NCBI GenBank assembly: GCA_035501615.1
Contig: DATJVY010000033.1
Coordinates: 1-57,087, forward strand
Direction of reading: 5' to 3'
DNA length: 57,087 nt
From: RPRB01 sp035501615
Lineage (GTDB): Bacteria > Myxococcota > Myxococcia > Myxococcales > Myxococcaceae
In this document: positions 17,901 to 25,397 of the stretch, one piece after another
Numbering within the stretch: position 1 is the stretch's first letter
Layout: every line of letters begins with the position of its first letter
The notes under the pieces: model-generated
What the model saw: only the letters and a program-made list of their open reading frames with translations
The model's database searches: none
Told to the model about the DNA's origin: nothing
Translations under genes and position numbers: made by a program

Positions 17901-18170
17901 TCCACTCATCGAGACCAGGGTCAGGCCCGAAGAGATGGTTTCTGTGACCTCGACCGCACCGACCGTGCCCACGTCTCCGTCGTTGGTGACACGCACCGTG
18001 TACTGGGCGCCGTTCTGGCCCTGTCTGAAGTGCGCCGTGGGGGGGATGGAGATGTCGAGCTCGGCAGTCGGGAGCGGAGGGGGAGGCCCGCACGCTGGCA
18101 ACATTCCGAGGACGACCGCGCTCGTAGCCAGCGCCCGGATCAGCAGGGACTTCGTTCGCTCCGATCCCAT
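14988..18170 (-). CDS. Giant surface lipoprotein with DUF11, Big2 and propeller repeats
   Basis: A 1060-residue protein with a lipoprotein signal (hydrophobic core LIRALATSAVVLGM, lipobox LPAC, Cys27) and a Pro-rich start of the mature chain. Three DUF11-type repeats follow (about 45-150, 165-290, 295-410; each with FRQG/FTQG, TVTVTE and CTRxD/CERQD-like cores), then two Big2-like Ig repeats (about 415-500 and 505-590), then a TolB/WD-like propeller (about 600-1060) whose blades carry a repeated [VI]RDTC...C.P.T signature about six times, suggesting an in-blade disulfide. A strong GAGGAGAA RBS precedes the ATG. GC is lower than in flanking genes. Likely a surface adhesin or binding protein; partner unknown. 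Confidence 0.9.
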   Translation of the reverse strand: MGSERTKSLLIRALATSAVVLGMLPACGPPPPLPTAELDISIPPTAHFRQGQNGAQYTVRVTNDGDVGTVGAVEVTETISSGLTLVSMSGDGWTCPGLDGANTCERQDRLDSSQSYPPITVTVNVSSNASSPQELKVTVSGGGSSPASYSNDTFIDYPSGTPLPVLGIQKLHTVDFRQGEQGQYTLTVFNDSSCPGVSCFGGPTTGTVTVTETPPPGETIVSMTGTGWSCPPGGTTCTRSDPLAGNGASYPPILVTVAVALDATSPQVNSATASGGGSAPSTTSDPTDIAPASLSIAKTHSGNFTQGQQGAQYAVMVSNPASVPTTGTVTVTEEVPSGLTLVSMGGTGWTCASGGTTCTRNDALAAGASFPPITVSMDVATGATSPQVNKVTVSGGGSALGSASDSTVILLNSPLVAVTVSPSSQSVPVGKTYQFTALAKKQDGTSFDVTSVATWSSSNNSVAVVSQGAATGIAANATPVTITAAFQGFSGVASVTVTDAVVTSVFVGPSTASVTVGESIQFVATGTFSDGSQGPITASVNWTSSAPAVASVLTGNVGSPGLAIGLEVSAQPVIITATDPTTNVSGTAQLTVSGGSTGFVTLVSENAAATGGGNQFSQWPFAASTTGRYVAFRSSATDLVASPSVPATAGVQFYVRDTCIGASASCTPLTQMVSVDNSMPPNAGNGDSPLFVGNISGDGSVVVFDSFSTNLGVAAPLGSVYERQICGVGIGGCPSSTLVESLDGSGNALNSQQPVVSRDARFIAFGASGSIGFPAFLRDTCLGAPSGCKPSTTLVGVDNSGNETNGTGAPFAVSNGGRYVLFLDDGTNMPSGGSQIYIRDTCQQFGGRGGLPNCTPVTTTVSVGNGAPTPITDAGEFASMSDDGRYVEFVTANGLVQNDQNGLPDVYIRDTCLQFGIGANFNPGAVANCVPTTVLVSVAGNGKATALPTFASNLALDSTGRFVVFGASANDLVVTPPVPNGFSFGYARDTCLEFGTAPNFNPGAVPGCTPRTVLVTLDSAGAPIQVEGNLSISGDGHLVVFNFAELGDNIAQVAIGKTSF

Positions 18171-18460
18171 TTCTCCTCGTCACCTCCGCTCAGTCGGCCG
18201 AAAGAGACGTCAGGGTGCCAGCAGGCTCTCAATCGCCATCGAGGTGCGACTGCTCGGACAGTTTCGCCACACCACCTGGACCCAAAGGAGCGACACGGGG
18301 GGGTCTTGAGGGCCTCTGCAACACCAGAGGGGAGCCCAGAGCCAACGTTGCCGGCGGGCGGTGACCGTGCCGACGGTGACTGCCCCTTGCTGAGACGTAG
18401 GGTTCCCGCTCGCGTCGGCGGATCGCGATCCGGCAATCGGGCGATGGCGCAGAGGGCGAC
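18171..18460. other. Intergenic region without recognised gene
   Basis: A 290-bp gap between the divergent giant lipoprotein gene and the NTF2-like gene. Frames here are short and lack an RBS. It must hold two promoters, but no convincing -35/-10 pair, repeat or RNA could be picked out by eye. Confidence 0.5.
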
Positions 18461-18874
18461 ATGGAAGACCGGCAGACACGCGCGGAACTCGATCGGCACT
18501 GGGCGGCGTCCGATGCCGGCGATTTCGAGACCGAGCATTCGATCTATCGCGAGGACGCGGTGCTGGATTACCCCCAGTCGGGCGAGCGGATCCGCGGCCG
18601 ATCGAACATCCAGATCACCCGCACCAGACAGCCGAGCAAGAAACGCTTCGCCGTCCGGCGAATCATCGGCACCGGTGATCTTTGGATCACCGAGTTCATC
18701 CTGACGTATGACGGCAAGCCGTCGTACACCGTCAGCATCATGGAGTTCAGGGACGGCAAGGTTGCCCGAGAAACCCAGTACTTCGCAGACCCGTTCGAGG
18801 CCAGCGCGTGGCGCGCTCCCTGGGTCGAGCGAATGGACGGGGAGTCACCGCTCCCGTCCGCCCCGGCACGCTGA
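18461..18874 (+). CDS. SnoaL/NTF2-like protein
   Basis: A 137-residue single-domain protein of the NTF2-like superfamily (SnoaL-like): an N-terminal helix pair (TRAELDRHWAASDAGDFETE), then HSIYREDAVLDYPQSGERI, IRGRSNIQ, and strands FILTYDGKPSYTVSIMEF and VARETQYFADPFEASAWR, the classic pattern of the fold. Length fits. The fold hosts both small enzymes and ligand-binding proteins, and nothing here fixes the substrate. It is a lone gene 98 bp before a response regulator on the same strand; the pair is not obviously an operon. Confidence 0.85.
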   Translation: MEDRQTRAELDRHWAASDAGDFETEHSIYREDAVLDYPQSGERIRGRSNIQITRTRQPSKKRFAVRRIIGTGDLWITEFILTYDGKPSYTVSIMEFRDGKVARETQYFADPFEASAWRAPWVERMDGESPLPSAPAR

Positions 18875-18972
18875 ATTTCAGCCCGGTCGCTCATCGAAGG
18901 TCCGTCTCTGAACGGGCCCTTGGAAAGGACGCTCACGGTCATCGCGGCACGGGCGATCCTGCTCCCGCCGGC

Positions 18973-19347
18973 ATGGGTCAGATCCTGATCGTCGAGGACG
19001 ACGCCGACATCCGAGAGTCGCTCTTCGAGAGCCTCGAGGGCCTCGGCCACGCGGTGACCCTCGCCGCGAACGGACGCGAGGCGGTCGAGGCGCTGGCCCG
19101 CGTCGGCCGTCCGTGCCTCGTCCTCCTCGACGTGATGATGCCCGAGCTCGACGGCGCGGGGTTCCTGGCCGAGCTGGTCCGGCGCACCGACGTCGAGGAC
19201 TTCCGGGTGGTCGTCATGTCCGCCGATCCGGCCAGCATCCGGCGGATCAAGGGGCTCCCCGGCATCGTGCAGTTCCTCGACAAGCCGATCGACCTGGACG
19301 AGCTGCTCGCGCTCGTCGAGTACCACTGCGGCGCACCCCGCGAATGA
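18973..19347 (+). CDS. Single-domain response regulator (CheY-like receiver)
   Basis: A 124-residue stand-alone receiver: acidic pair in ILIVEDDADIRESL (9-10), phospho-acceptor Asp53 in LLDVMMPELDG, a Ser/Thr switch in VVVMSADP and Lys in FLDKPIDLDEL. It has no output domain, so it would act by protein-protein contact or in a phosphorelay. The start is the ATG of MGQILIVED; the frame is open well upstream but that part is out-of-frame or non-coding. No kinase is adjacent. Confidence 0.93.
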   Translation: MGQILIVEDDADIRESLFESLEGLGHAVTLAANGREAVEALARVGRPCLVLLDVMMPELDGAGFLAELVRRTDVEDFRVVVMSADPASIRRIKGLPGIVQFLDKPIDLDELLALVEYHCGAPRE

Positions 19348-19432
19348 CCGTGAAATTGACAAGACTCCAGGACGCGGGAACCTCGGGGGCACCGCCGCGA
19401 CAGCCCTGTCGCGCCGGAGAGGAGTCGGTTGC

Positions 19433-19648
19433 ATGGAACCCAGCCCCACCATCCCCGAGCCCGCGATTCCGGCCGAGCAGACCGGGGATCCGGACGACGC
19501 CAGCTTCACGGTGAGCACGCACGTGCTCGTCCCGGAGGAAGACGTCCGGAGGCTCCGGGCCCTCTCGGCACGCACCCGGGTTGCCCAGAGCGATTACCTC
19601 CGCGAGGCGGTCGAGGACCTGCTGAAGAAGTACGGGGTGATGCCGTGA
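19433..19648 (+). CDS. Ribbon-helix-helix (CopG-like) DNA-binding protein
   Basis: A 71-residue protein. After an acidic, Pro-rich 25-residue tail, residues 26-68 form a ribbon-helix-helix: strand SFTVSTHVLVPEED, helix VRRLRALSARTRV, then AQSDYLREAVEDLLKKYG. This is the arrangement of CopG/Arc-like repressors and some antitoxins. It precedes, with GTGA overlap, a 50-codon frame. A toxin gene of known type is not adjacent. DNA-binding is inferred from the fold only. Confidence 0.8.
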   Translation: MEPSPTIPEPAIPAEQTGDPDDASFTVSTHVLVPEEDVRRLRALSARTRVAQSDYLREAVEDLLKKYGVMP

Positions 19649-19797
19649 CACCTCCGGCGGGGGAGCTGCTGCGGCAGCGCGAGCCACCGCCTCGTGACGT
19701 CCGAGGGCGTCCGCCTCCCCGGGTGGAGCCCCCACCTCCGTCGCGTACCGAAGGGATCGTCCAGGCGATCCTGAACTGGCTCGATCGACCGCTGTAG
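19645..19797 (+). CDS. Small Pro/Arg-rich hypothetical protein coupled to the RHH gene
   Basis: A 50-residue frame whose GTG overlaps the RHH stop (GTGA). The N-terminal part is Pro/Arg rich and probably disordered (about 1-35); the last 15 residues, GIVQAILNWLDRPL, look like a short amphipathic helix. Coupling and the plausible C-terminal helix favour a real gene, but Pro/Arg richness is also what a shadow frame gives in this GC range. Function unknown. Confidence 0.45.
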   Translation: MTPPAGELLRQREPPPRDVRGRPPPRVEPPPPSRTEGIVQAILNWLDRPL

Positions 19798-19855
19798 AGT
19801 CCGGCGCCATGCGGCGCGCCCTGTGGCTCCTGCGTCGCCGCGCCGCCTTCCGCCG

Positions 19856-20884
19856 CTAGCTCGCGGTGGAGGGCGCGTCCTCCTCCCGCTCCAGCCGTCC
19901 GGCCAGGTCGCGGAACGACAACTGGTCGACCGAGAGGAAGATGAGCCCGAGGCCGATCTGCTGCGTGGTCTGGCAGAGCCAGATCACGTTGGCGTAGGCC
20001 AGACCCGGCCCGTTCACCACCGAGGCGGGAAGGAAGATGGAGAGCCCGAGCTTCACCGCGGCCTGGAAGGTACCGACCATCCCCGGTGCCGCCGGGATCA
20101 TCACGCCCACCACCAGGAGACACATCGCGACGTAGGTCTGGACGAGGGTGAGCTGGAAGGGGAAGGCCTGCATCAGGACCCACATCCCGAAGCCGTTGAG
20201 CCCCCAGTAGACCAGCGTCCAGACCAGGAAGGCCGCGAGCTCCGACAGCCGGTGTCCCTGCTTCAGCGCCCCCACGAAGCTGTCGACGATGCCCGAGGCG
20301 CGCTCCCCCAGCGCCGGGGAGATCCTTCCCAGCGTCCCGCGCACGAGCGCCACCGCACGGTCGTGGTTCCAGGCGGCGAAGAGCAGGAAGAGAAACCCCC
20401 CGAAGAAGACCGCGAACATCAGATTCGCCCCGTACCGGGCGAGCCTCAGCGGCGTGGGCTCGCCCTGGACGACGAAGAGCAGTCCCCGGAGGAGGAGCGC
20501 GACGAAGACCCCGTCGGCGATGCGCTCCAGCACCACGCTGGTCATCGCGGCGCTGCGGCGGATGGAGCTGCGCTGGGCGATGAGGAAGGGCCGGGCGAAC
20601 TCGCCCAGCCGGAAGGGCAGGACCAGCAGCATCATGAAGCCGATGGCGCTGGCATCGTTCAGGGCACGGAACCTCACCCGCTCCTGCGAGGCCAGCAGCG
20701 CTCCCCAGCGGGCGGTGCGCGACAGGTGGATGAGGAGGAGGATGGCCAGGTAGGGCAGCACCCAGGCGTAGTTGGCCGAGCGCAGGCTCGCCCACAGCTC
20801 GGCCCAGTGGGTGTCGCGGAACGCCCACCAGCCGAAGACGAGGGTGACCGCCAGGCTGCCCAGCAGCTTCAGGAGACGCTTCAC
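19856..20884 (-). CDS. Lysylphosphatidylglycerol synthase-like / YbhN-type integral membrane protein
   Basis: A 342-residue polytopic protein of the UPF0104 (AglD/YbhN, LPG synthase TM) family: about eight hydrophobic segments and the family motif regions HLSRTARWGALL, ASAIGFMMLLVLPFRLGEFARPFLI, VVLERIADGVFVALLL and VGVMIPAAPGMVGTFQAAV. Members are flippase-like membrane proteins, sometimes linked to lipid or glycan export. The start is a GTG overlapping the stop of the CpsB-type gene (GTGA), so it is co-translated with it. The exact substrate is unknown. Confidence 0.9.
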   Translation of the reverse strand: MKRLLKLLGSLAVTLVFGWWAFRDTHWAELWASLRSANYAWVLPYLAILLLIHLSRTARWGALLASQERVRFRALNDASAIGFMMLLVLPFRLGEFARPFLIAQRSSIRRSAAMTSVVLERIADGVFVALLLRGLLFVVQGEPTPLRLARYGANLMFAVFFGGFLFLLFAAWNHDRAVALVRGTLGRISPALGERASGIVDSFVGALKQGHRLSELAAFLVWTLVYWGLNGFGMWVLMQAFPFQLTLVQTYVAMCLLVVGVMIPAAPGMVGTFQAAVKLGLSIFLPASVVNGPGLAYANVIWLCQTTQQIGLGLIFLSVDQLSFRDLAGRLEREEDAPSTAS

Positions 20885-21639
20885 GGGGTGCCGCCGTCTA
20901 CCCTACCCCCATCGGGGATTTCCACCGGTTCCCCCGCCAGGACCCGCACCGGCCCGTCGCGGAACAGCCGCCCCACCGCGGCGTCCCCGGCGCAGGCACG
21001 GAGGTCCGCCAGCGCCTGCTCGATCCAGCGGGGAGCTCCGGACGGTGCGTGGAGGTCGGTGGCGGCGACGGCGTAGAGCCCCTCGTCGAGGAGCAAGCGG
21101 GCGGTGCGCCGGGCCACCGGTCCGTACCGGCCGCTCACCGCGCCGAGATCGAGCTGCAACCGCGCGCCCAGAGCCACCACCTCGGCGGCGCGTCCCGGCC
21201 GCTGGAGCTCGAGGCAGCGCTCGGGGTGGGCGAAGAGCGGGATCACCCCCCGCCGCATCATCTGGAAGACCAGGGTGGGCAACGCGGGGACCGGCGAGGA
21301 GTACGGCAGCTCGACGAGCACGTACGGGCCCCGGTGCACCGGCCGGGCAGCGGGAGTGCCCAGCCCGTCGAGGAAGCCCTCCTCCACCAGCGCGTTCTCG
21401 GCGCCCAGCTCGAGGACGAGCGGGATGCCCTCGTGGGCCAGCGCGCTCCTCAGCGCCTCCAGGCGCTCCCGGCAGACCTCCACCGGGGCGCAGCCGGCGC
21501 GGGCGTGGGGGCTGACGGCGACGGTGGACACCCCGATCGCCACCAGCGCCCGGGCCATGGCCAGGGAGTCCTCGGGCGTGCGGGCGCCGTCGTCCACTCC
21601 GGGCAGCAGATGGCAGTGCAGGTCGACGTAGCCGCTCAT
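20881..21639 (-). CDS. CpsB/YwqE-type PHP-domain phosphatase (tyrosine-protein phosphatase family)
   Basis: A 252-residue PHP-fold metal-dependent phosphatase: the opening DLHCHLLPGVDDGARTPEDS, then AVSPHARAG, LELGAEN, the metal site in FAHPERC, and the late ATDLHAP (Asp-x-His). These match the CpsB/CapC/YwqE group, which dephosphorylates tyrosine kinases of capsule synthesis. No capsule polymerase or BY-kinase gene is next to it, so the substrate may be different here. It overlaps yacG (ATGA) upstream and the flippase-like gene (GTGA) downstream. Confidence 0.9.
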   Translation of the reverse strand: MSGYVDLHCHLLPGVDDGARTPEDSLAMARALVAIGVSTVAVSPHARAGCAPVEVCRERLEALRSALAHEGIPLVLELGAENALVEEGFLDGLGTPAARPVHRGPYVLVELPYSSPVPALPTLVFQMMRRGVIPLFAHPERCLELQRPGRAAEVVALGARLQLDLGAVSGRYGPVARRTARLLLDEGLYAVAATDLHAPSGAPRWIEQALADLRACAGDAAVGRLFRDGPVRVLAGEPVEIPDGGRVDGGTP

Positions 21640-21833
21640 CGCTCGGGCGGCTCGTCCGCGGCCGGCGGCTGCTCCTCGCCCTCGGCGGGAGCCGAGGGCA
21701 CCCGGTACTCCTCGCCGAACCAGCGGCCGAGGTCGATGCGGCGGCAGCGAACCGAGCAGAACGGGAATGCGGGGTTGCTCCCCCGCGGCTCCGCGGGCTT
21801 CTTGCAGACGGGACAGGGGGCGTTTCGCGGCAC
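21636..21833 (-). CDS. yacG: DNA gyrase inhibitor YacG, zinc protein
   Basis: A 65-residue zinc-ribbon protein with four cysteines (CPVC and CSVRC) and the family signature RRIDLGRWFGEEYRVP. Known members bind gyrase B and inhibit it. The start is a GTG at 21833 behind GGGAGAGG; the frame stays open further upstream, but the family starts close to the first CxxC. The C-terminal tail is acidic and Pro rich. Translationally coupled to the CpsB-type gene downstream. Confidence 0.92.
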   Translation of the reverse strand: MPRNAPCPVCKKPAEPRGSNPAFPFCSVRCRRIDLGRWFGEEYRVPSAPAEGEEQPPAADEPPER

Positions 21834-21961
21834 GGGCCTCTCCCTTCTAAGGCCGGAGGCCCCCCCGTTCCAGCCGCCGGGGTCGGGGCCGGCGCCCGTG
21901 GTTCCCTGCCCTTGCAATCCGCCCCGAAGCAGGGCAGGCGGGTCGGCCCGAGGAGAGCCAC

Positions 21962-22957
21962 ATGCGTGCCGTTCGCATCGAGCAGCCCGGAAGCGCCCGG
22001 GGTCTGCGTCTGGTCGAGGTCGAGGAGCCCGTCCCCGGACCGGGGGAGATCGGGGTCGAGGTCCACGCCACCGCCCTGAACCGAGCCGACTGGCTGCAGG
22101 TCCTCGGGCACTATCCGGTGCCGCCGGGAACCCCGGCCGACCTCCCAGGGATGGAGTACGCCGGCACGGTGCGGGCCGCCGGGCCGCGGACCTTCCGCTT
22201 CCGTCCCGGTGACCGCGTGATGGGGCTCGTCCCCGGGGCCGCGTTCGCCGAGCGCCTGGTGACCCACGAGCGCGAGGCGGTGCCCGCGCCGGAGGGCCTG
22301 TCCCTCACCGACGCGGCGGCGATCCCCGAGGCTTTCTTCACCGCGTTCGACGCGCTGGTCCTCCAGGGACAGCTGGGCCCCGGCGAGCGGGTGCTGGTGC
22401 ACGCGGTGGCGAGCGGCGTGGGAACGGCGGCGGCTCAGATCGTCCACGCCGCGGAAGCGACGCTCCTCGGGACGGGGCGGAACCCGGCGAAGCTGGAGCG
22501 GGCTGCAGCCCTCGTGCCCTTCACCACGCTCCTGGTGGACCGGGAGAATCCCCGGTTCGCGGAGCGCGTGCTCGAGCTCACCGGGGGCGCAGGGGTCGAC
22601 CTCGTGCTGGACCTGGTCGGCGGCCGGTACACCGCCGAGTCACTGGCCTGTCTCGCCGCGCGCGGCCGGATGCTCCTGGTCGGGACGGTGGATGGCGTCC
22701 GGAGCGAGCTCGACCTCCGGATCGCGCTCGGCAAGCGGGCCCGGATCACGGGAACGGTCCTTCGCCCGCGGCCAATCGAGGAGAAGATGGCGCTCGCCCG
22801 GGCCGTGGAGCGGCACGTGGTCCCGCTCTTCGTACGGGGGACCTACCGCCCGGTGGTGGACCGGGTGCTGCCCATGGAGCAGGTCTCCGAGGCCTTCGAG
22901 ATGCTGGTGGCGGACCGGAACGTGGGGAAGATCGTGCTCTCCTGGAGCGGCCGATGA
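21962..22957 (+). CDS. NAD(P)H:quinone oxidoreductase-like MDR enzyme
   Basis: A 331-residue medium-chain dehydrogenase/reductase of the zinc-free quinone oxidoreductase (QOR/crotonase-reductase) group. N-terminal GroES-like domain (about 1-125, with TALNRADWLQVLGHYPVPPG and PGMEYAGTV), Rossmann domain (about 126-270) with VLVHAVASGVGTAAAQI, and GGAGVDLVLDLVGG. The structural-zinc cysteines of alcohol dehydrogenases are missing, as in QOR proteins. A GAGGAG RBS precedes the ATG. Its stop overlaps the next start (ATGA). The physiological substrate is not shown. Confidence 0.9.
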   Translation: MRAVRIEQPGSARGLRLVEVEEPVPGPGEIGVEVHATALNRADWLQVLGHYPVPPGTPADLPGMEYAGTVRAAGPRTFRFRPGDRVMGLVPGAAFAERLVTHEREAVPAPEGLSLTDAAAIPEAFFTAFDALVLQGQLGPGERVLVHAVASGVGTAAAQIVHAAEATLLGTGRNPAKLERAAALVPFTTLLVDRENPRFAERVLELTGGAGVDLVLDLVGGRYTAESLACLAARGRMLLVGTVDGVRSELDLRIALGKRARITGTVLRPRPIEEKMALARAVERHVVPLFVRGTYRPVVDRVLPMEQVSEAFEMLVADRNVGKIVLSWSGR

Positions 22958-23982
22958 GCTTCGACCCCGGCGCGCCGGGACTCGCCGGCCAGGCCTTCGG
23001 GCTGCCGCACACCGTGGACGAGGCCCGGGTGGTCCTGGTCCCGGTCCCGTTCGAGGCGACGACCAGCTACGGCGGCGGAGCGGCGGACGGTCCGGCGGCC
23101 ATCCTCCGGGCCTCCGCCCAGGTGGACCTCTTCGACCTCGAGACCGGCCGTCCCTACGTCGACGGCATCGCGATGCTCCCCGAGGAGCCGCAGATCCGAG
23201 CCTGGAACGACGAGGCCAAGCGACTCGCCCGGCCAATCATCGATGCGGGCGGGGCCCCCCCCGGCAGTCCGGCTCTCGCCCGGGTGAACGGGCTCTGCGA
23301 GGAGCTCAACCGCTGGCTCGAGCGCATGGTCACCCGCCTCGTCGCTGACGGGAAGCTGGTGGCGACGGTGGGCGGCGACCACGGCAGCGTCTACGGGGCG
23401 ATCGCTGCCCACGCGCACGCCTACCCGGGGATGGGCATCCTGCACCTGGACGCGCACGCCGACCTGCGGGACGCGTACGAGGGCTTCGCCTGGTCGCATG
23501 CCTCCATCTTCCACAACGTCGTGAAGAGGCTCCCCGAGGTGTCGCGGCTGGTGCAGGTGGGGCTGCGCGACGTCTCCGAGCAGGAGCTCGCGCTGGTGGA
23601 GGCCTCCGGGGGCCGGGTGGTCATCCACACCGATCCCGAGCTCAAGCGCCGCGCGTTCGACGGCGAGCCCTGGGCGCGCCAAGTGGACCGGATGGTCCGC
23701 GACCTGCCGGAACAGATCTATCTCTCCTTCGACATCGACGGGCTCGATCCCACCCTCTGCCCTCACACCGGCACCCCGGTGCCCGGAGGACTGTCCTTCG
23801 CCGAGGCGACGGCGCTGGTCGCCGGGGTCGTGCGCTCCGGCCGGCGCATCGTGGGGATGGACCTGGACGAGGTCGCCCCGGGACCGGAGGGCGACGAGTG
23901 GGACGGGAACGTGGGGGCCCGGCTCCTCTACAAGATGATCGGCTGGGCGCTGCGCTCGCAGCGCGGAGGTGAAGGTCGCTGA
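22954..23982 (+). CDS. Agmatinase/arginase family ureohydrolase
   Basis: A 342-residue binuclear Mn ureohydrolase: motifs VGGDHGSVYG, LDAHADLRD and SFDIDGLDP contain the expected metal-binding His and Asp residues. An N-terminal stretch (GQAFGLPHTVDEA, FEATTSYGGGAADGP) fits the agmatinase (SpeB) side of the family. A 60-residue insert before GGDHG is somewhat longer than in E. coli SpeB. It probably yields putrescine and urea from agmatine, though formimidoglutamase or guanidino-acid variants are not excluded. Coupled to the MDR gene upstream and abutting the protease gene downstream. Confidence 0.87.
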   Translation: MSFDPGAPGLAGQAFGLPHTVDEARVVLVPVPFEATTSYGGGAADGPAAILRASAQVDLFDLETGRPYVDGIAMLPEEPQIRAWNDEAKRLARPIIDAGGAPPGSPALARVNGLCEELNRWLERMVTRLVADGKLVATVGGDHGSVYGAIAAHAHAYPGMGILHLDAHADLRDAYEGFAWSHASIFHNVVKRLPEVSRLVQVGLRDVSEQELALVEASGGRVVIHTDPELKRRAFDGEPWARQVDRMVRDLPEQIYLSFDIDGLDPTLCPHTGTPVPGGLSFAEATALVAGVVRSGRRIVGMDLDEVAPGPEGDEWDGNVGARLLYKMIGWALRSQRGGEGR

Positions 23983-25283
23983 TGCGCCGTTCGATGGTCG
24001 TGGCACTCGGGCTGCTGGCGCTCCCGGCGGCTCGGGCAGACGTGGCCCGGCGCCGCTCGGCCGTGGTCGACGTGGTGCAGAAGGTCGGACCGGCGGTGGT
24101 GTTCATCGGCACCGAGCAGGTGGTGGACCGGCGAATGCGCGGCTCGCCGCTGGAGGAGTTCTTCTTCGGCGAGGAAGGACGCCCGCAGCGCCAGACGGTC
24201 CAGTCGCTCGGCTCGGGGGTGATCATCGACCCGGGCGGCACCATCGTCACCAACGACCACGTCATCCGGGGCGCCTCGGCGGTGCACGTGCTGCTCGCCG
24301 ACGGCCGGCAGCTCGACGCCGAGGTGGTGGGCGCCGATGCGCAGAACGACCTGGCCGTCCTTCGCGTCTCCTCGAAGGCGCCGCTGCCCGCGGCGAAGCT
24401 CGGGACGTCGGCGGATCTGATGATCGGCGAGACGGTGGTGGCCATCGGCAGCCCGTTCGGGCTGGCCAAGACGGTCACCTCCGGCGTGCTCTCCGCGGTG
24501 GGCCGGAGCTTCAAGGCCAACGACCAGCTCTACATCGACTTCCTGCAGACCGATGCCGCCATCAACCCCGGGAACTCGGGCGGTCCCCTGCTCAACCTCG
24601 ACGGCGAGGTGATCGGCATCAACACCGCCATCTTCAGCGGCGCGCAGGGAATCGGCTTCGCCATCCCGGTCGACAAGGTGCGGCGCATCGTCAACGAGCT
24701 GCGGAGCTTCGGGAAGGTGCGCCCGGCCTGGGTGGGGATCAACGCGGTGGACCTCACCGAGCAGGTGGCCCGGCGGCTGGGATGGGAGCGGAGCGACGGG
24801 GTGGTGGTGGATTCGGTGGACAGCGGCAGCCCGGCCGAGTCCGCCGGGGTCCAGCCGGGCGACGTGCTGGCCGAGCTCGGGGGCACCCCGGTGCAGGACG
24901 CCGACGAGCTCCAGGCCAAGCTGCGCGGGTATCCGGCGCGGGCGTCCATCCCGCTGCTGCTCTGGCGGAACGGACAGCGCCTTCGGGCGACGGTGACGCC
25001 GGTGGAGTTCCCCTCGAAGCAGGCCGACTCCTTCGCCTGGGATCGCCTCGGCCTGAGGCTGACCCCCTCCCGGGGGACGCTCGGGGTGGCCGCGGTGCGC
25101 GAGTCGAGCCAGGCGGACCGCTTCGGGATCGAGCGCGGAGACCTGATCGTCCGGATGAACAACGTGGCACTGGACTCGCTCGACACCTTCCGGGAGGCCC
25201 TGATTTCGGCCCGCCACGCGCGCTCCGTGCTGCTCGTCGTCCGGCGGGCGGGTCGCAACTACCTGGTCACGTTCCGGCTGTAA
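23982..25283 (+). CDS. Periplasmic HtrA/DegP-type serine protease
   Basis: A 433-residue trypsin-like protease with a signal peptide (MRRSMVVALGLLALPAARAD). The catalytic triad is visible: His93 in TNDHVIRG, Asp123 in NDLAVLRV and Ser199 in NPGNSGGPL. Two PDZ domains follow (about 250-345 with GVQPGDVLAELGG, and 350-433 with GIERGDLIVRMNN), as in DegP/DegQ/MucD. It likely degrades or refolds misfolded envelope proteins. Its ATG begins in the last base of the agmatinase stop. A GNRA hairpin sits on its stop codon. Confidence 0.95.
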   Translation: MRRSMVVALGLLALPAARADVARRRSAVVDVVQKVGPAVVFIGTEQVVDRRMRGSPLEEFFFGEEGRPQRQTVQSLGSGVIIDPGGTIVTNDHVIRGASAVHVLLADGRQLDAEVVGADAQNDLAVLRVSSKAPLPAAKLGTSADLMIGETVVAIGSPFGLAKTVTSGVLSAVGRSFKANDQLYIDFLQTDAAINPGNSGGPLLNLDGEVIGINTAIFSGAQGIGFAIPVDKVRRIVNELRSFGKVRPAWVGINAVDLTEQVARRLGWERSDGVVVDSVDSGSPAESAGVQPGDVLAELGGTPVQDADELQAKLRGYPARASIPLLLWRNGQRLRATVTPVEFPSKQADSFAWDRLGLRLTPSRGTLGVAAVRESSQADRFGIERGDLIVRMNNVALDSLDTFREALISARHARSVLLVVRRAGRNYLVTFRL

Positions 25284-25300
25284 GGGTCGGCAACGACCCT
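25283..25300 (+). terminator. Hairpin with GNRA tetraloop after the protease gene
   Basis: A perfect 7-bp stem AGGGTCG/CGACCCT closes a GCAA tetraloop starting in the TAA stop. No T-tract follows (GATCTT), so it would be an imperfect intrinsic terminator or an RNA-stabilising hairpin before the kinase-like gene. Confidence 0.45.
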
Positions 25301-25397
25301 GATCTTCGGCGGGTGTGACTCCTGGACACAGGTCGAGGGGGCTTGCATCCGGCCGATTTCTCGGCTCTGGAGCTGCGCAGTAGAGTGGGCGTTCAGC

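Noticed and set aside
19809..19859. 16-codon frame MRRALWLLRRRAAFRR
   Set aside because: Too short and Arg-rich to support as a gene; no RBS of note. Mentioned only as a possible leader-like frame.
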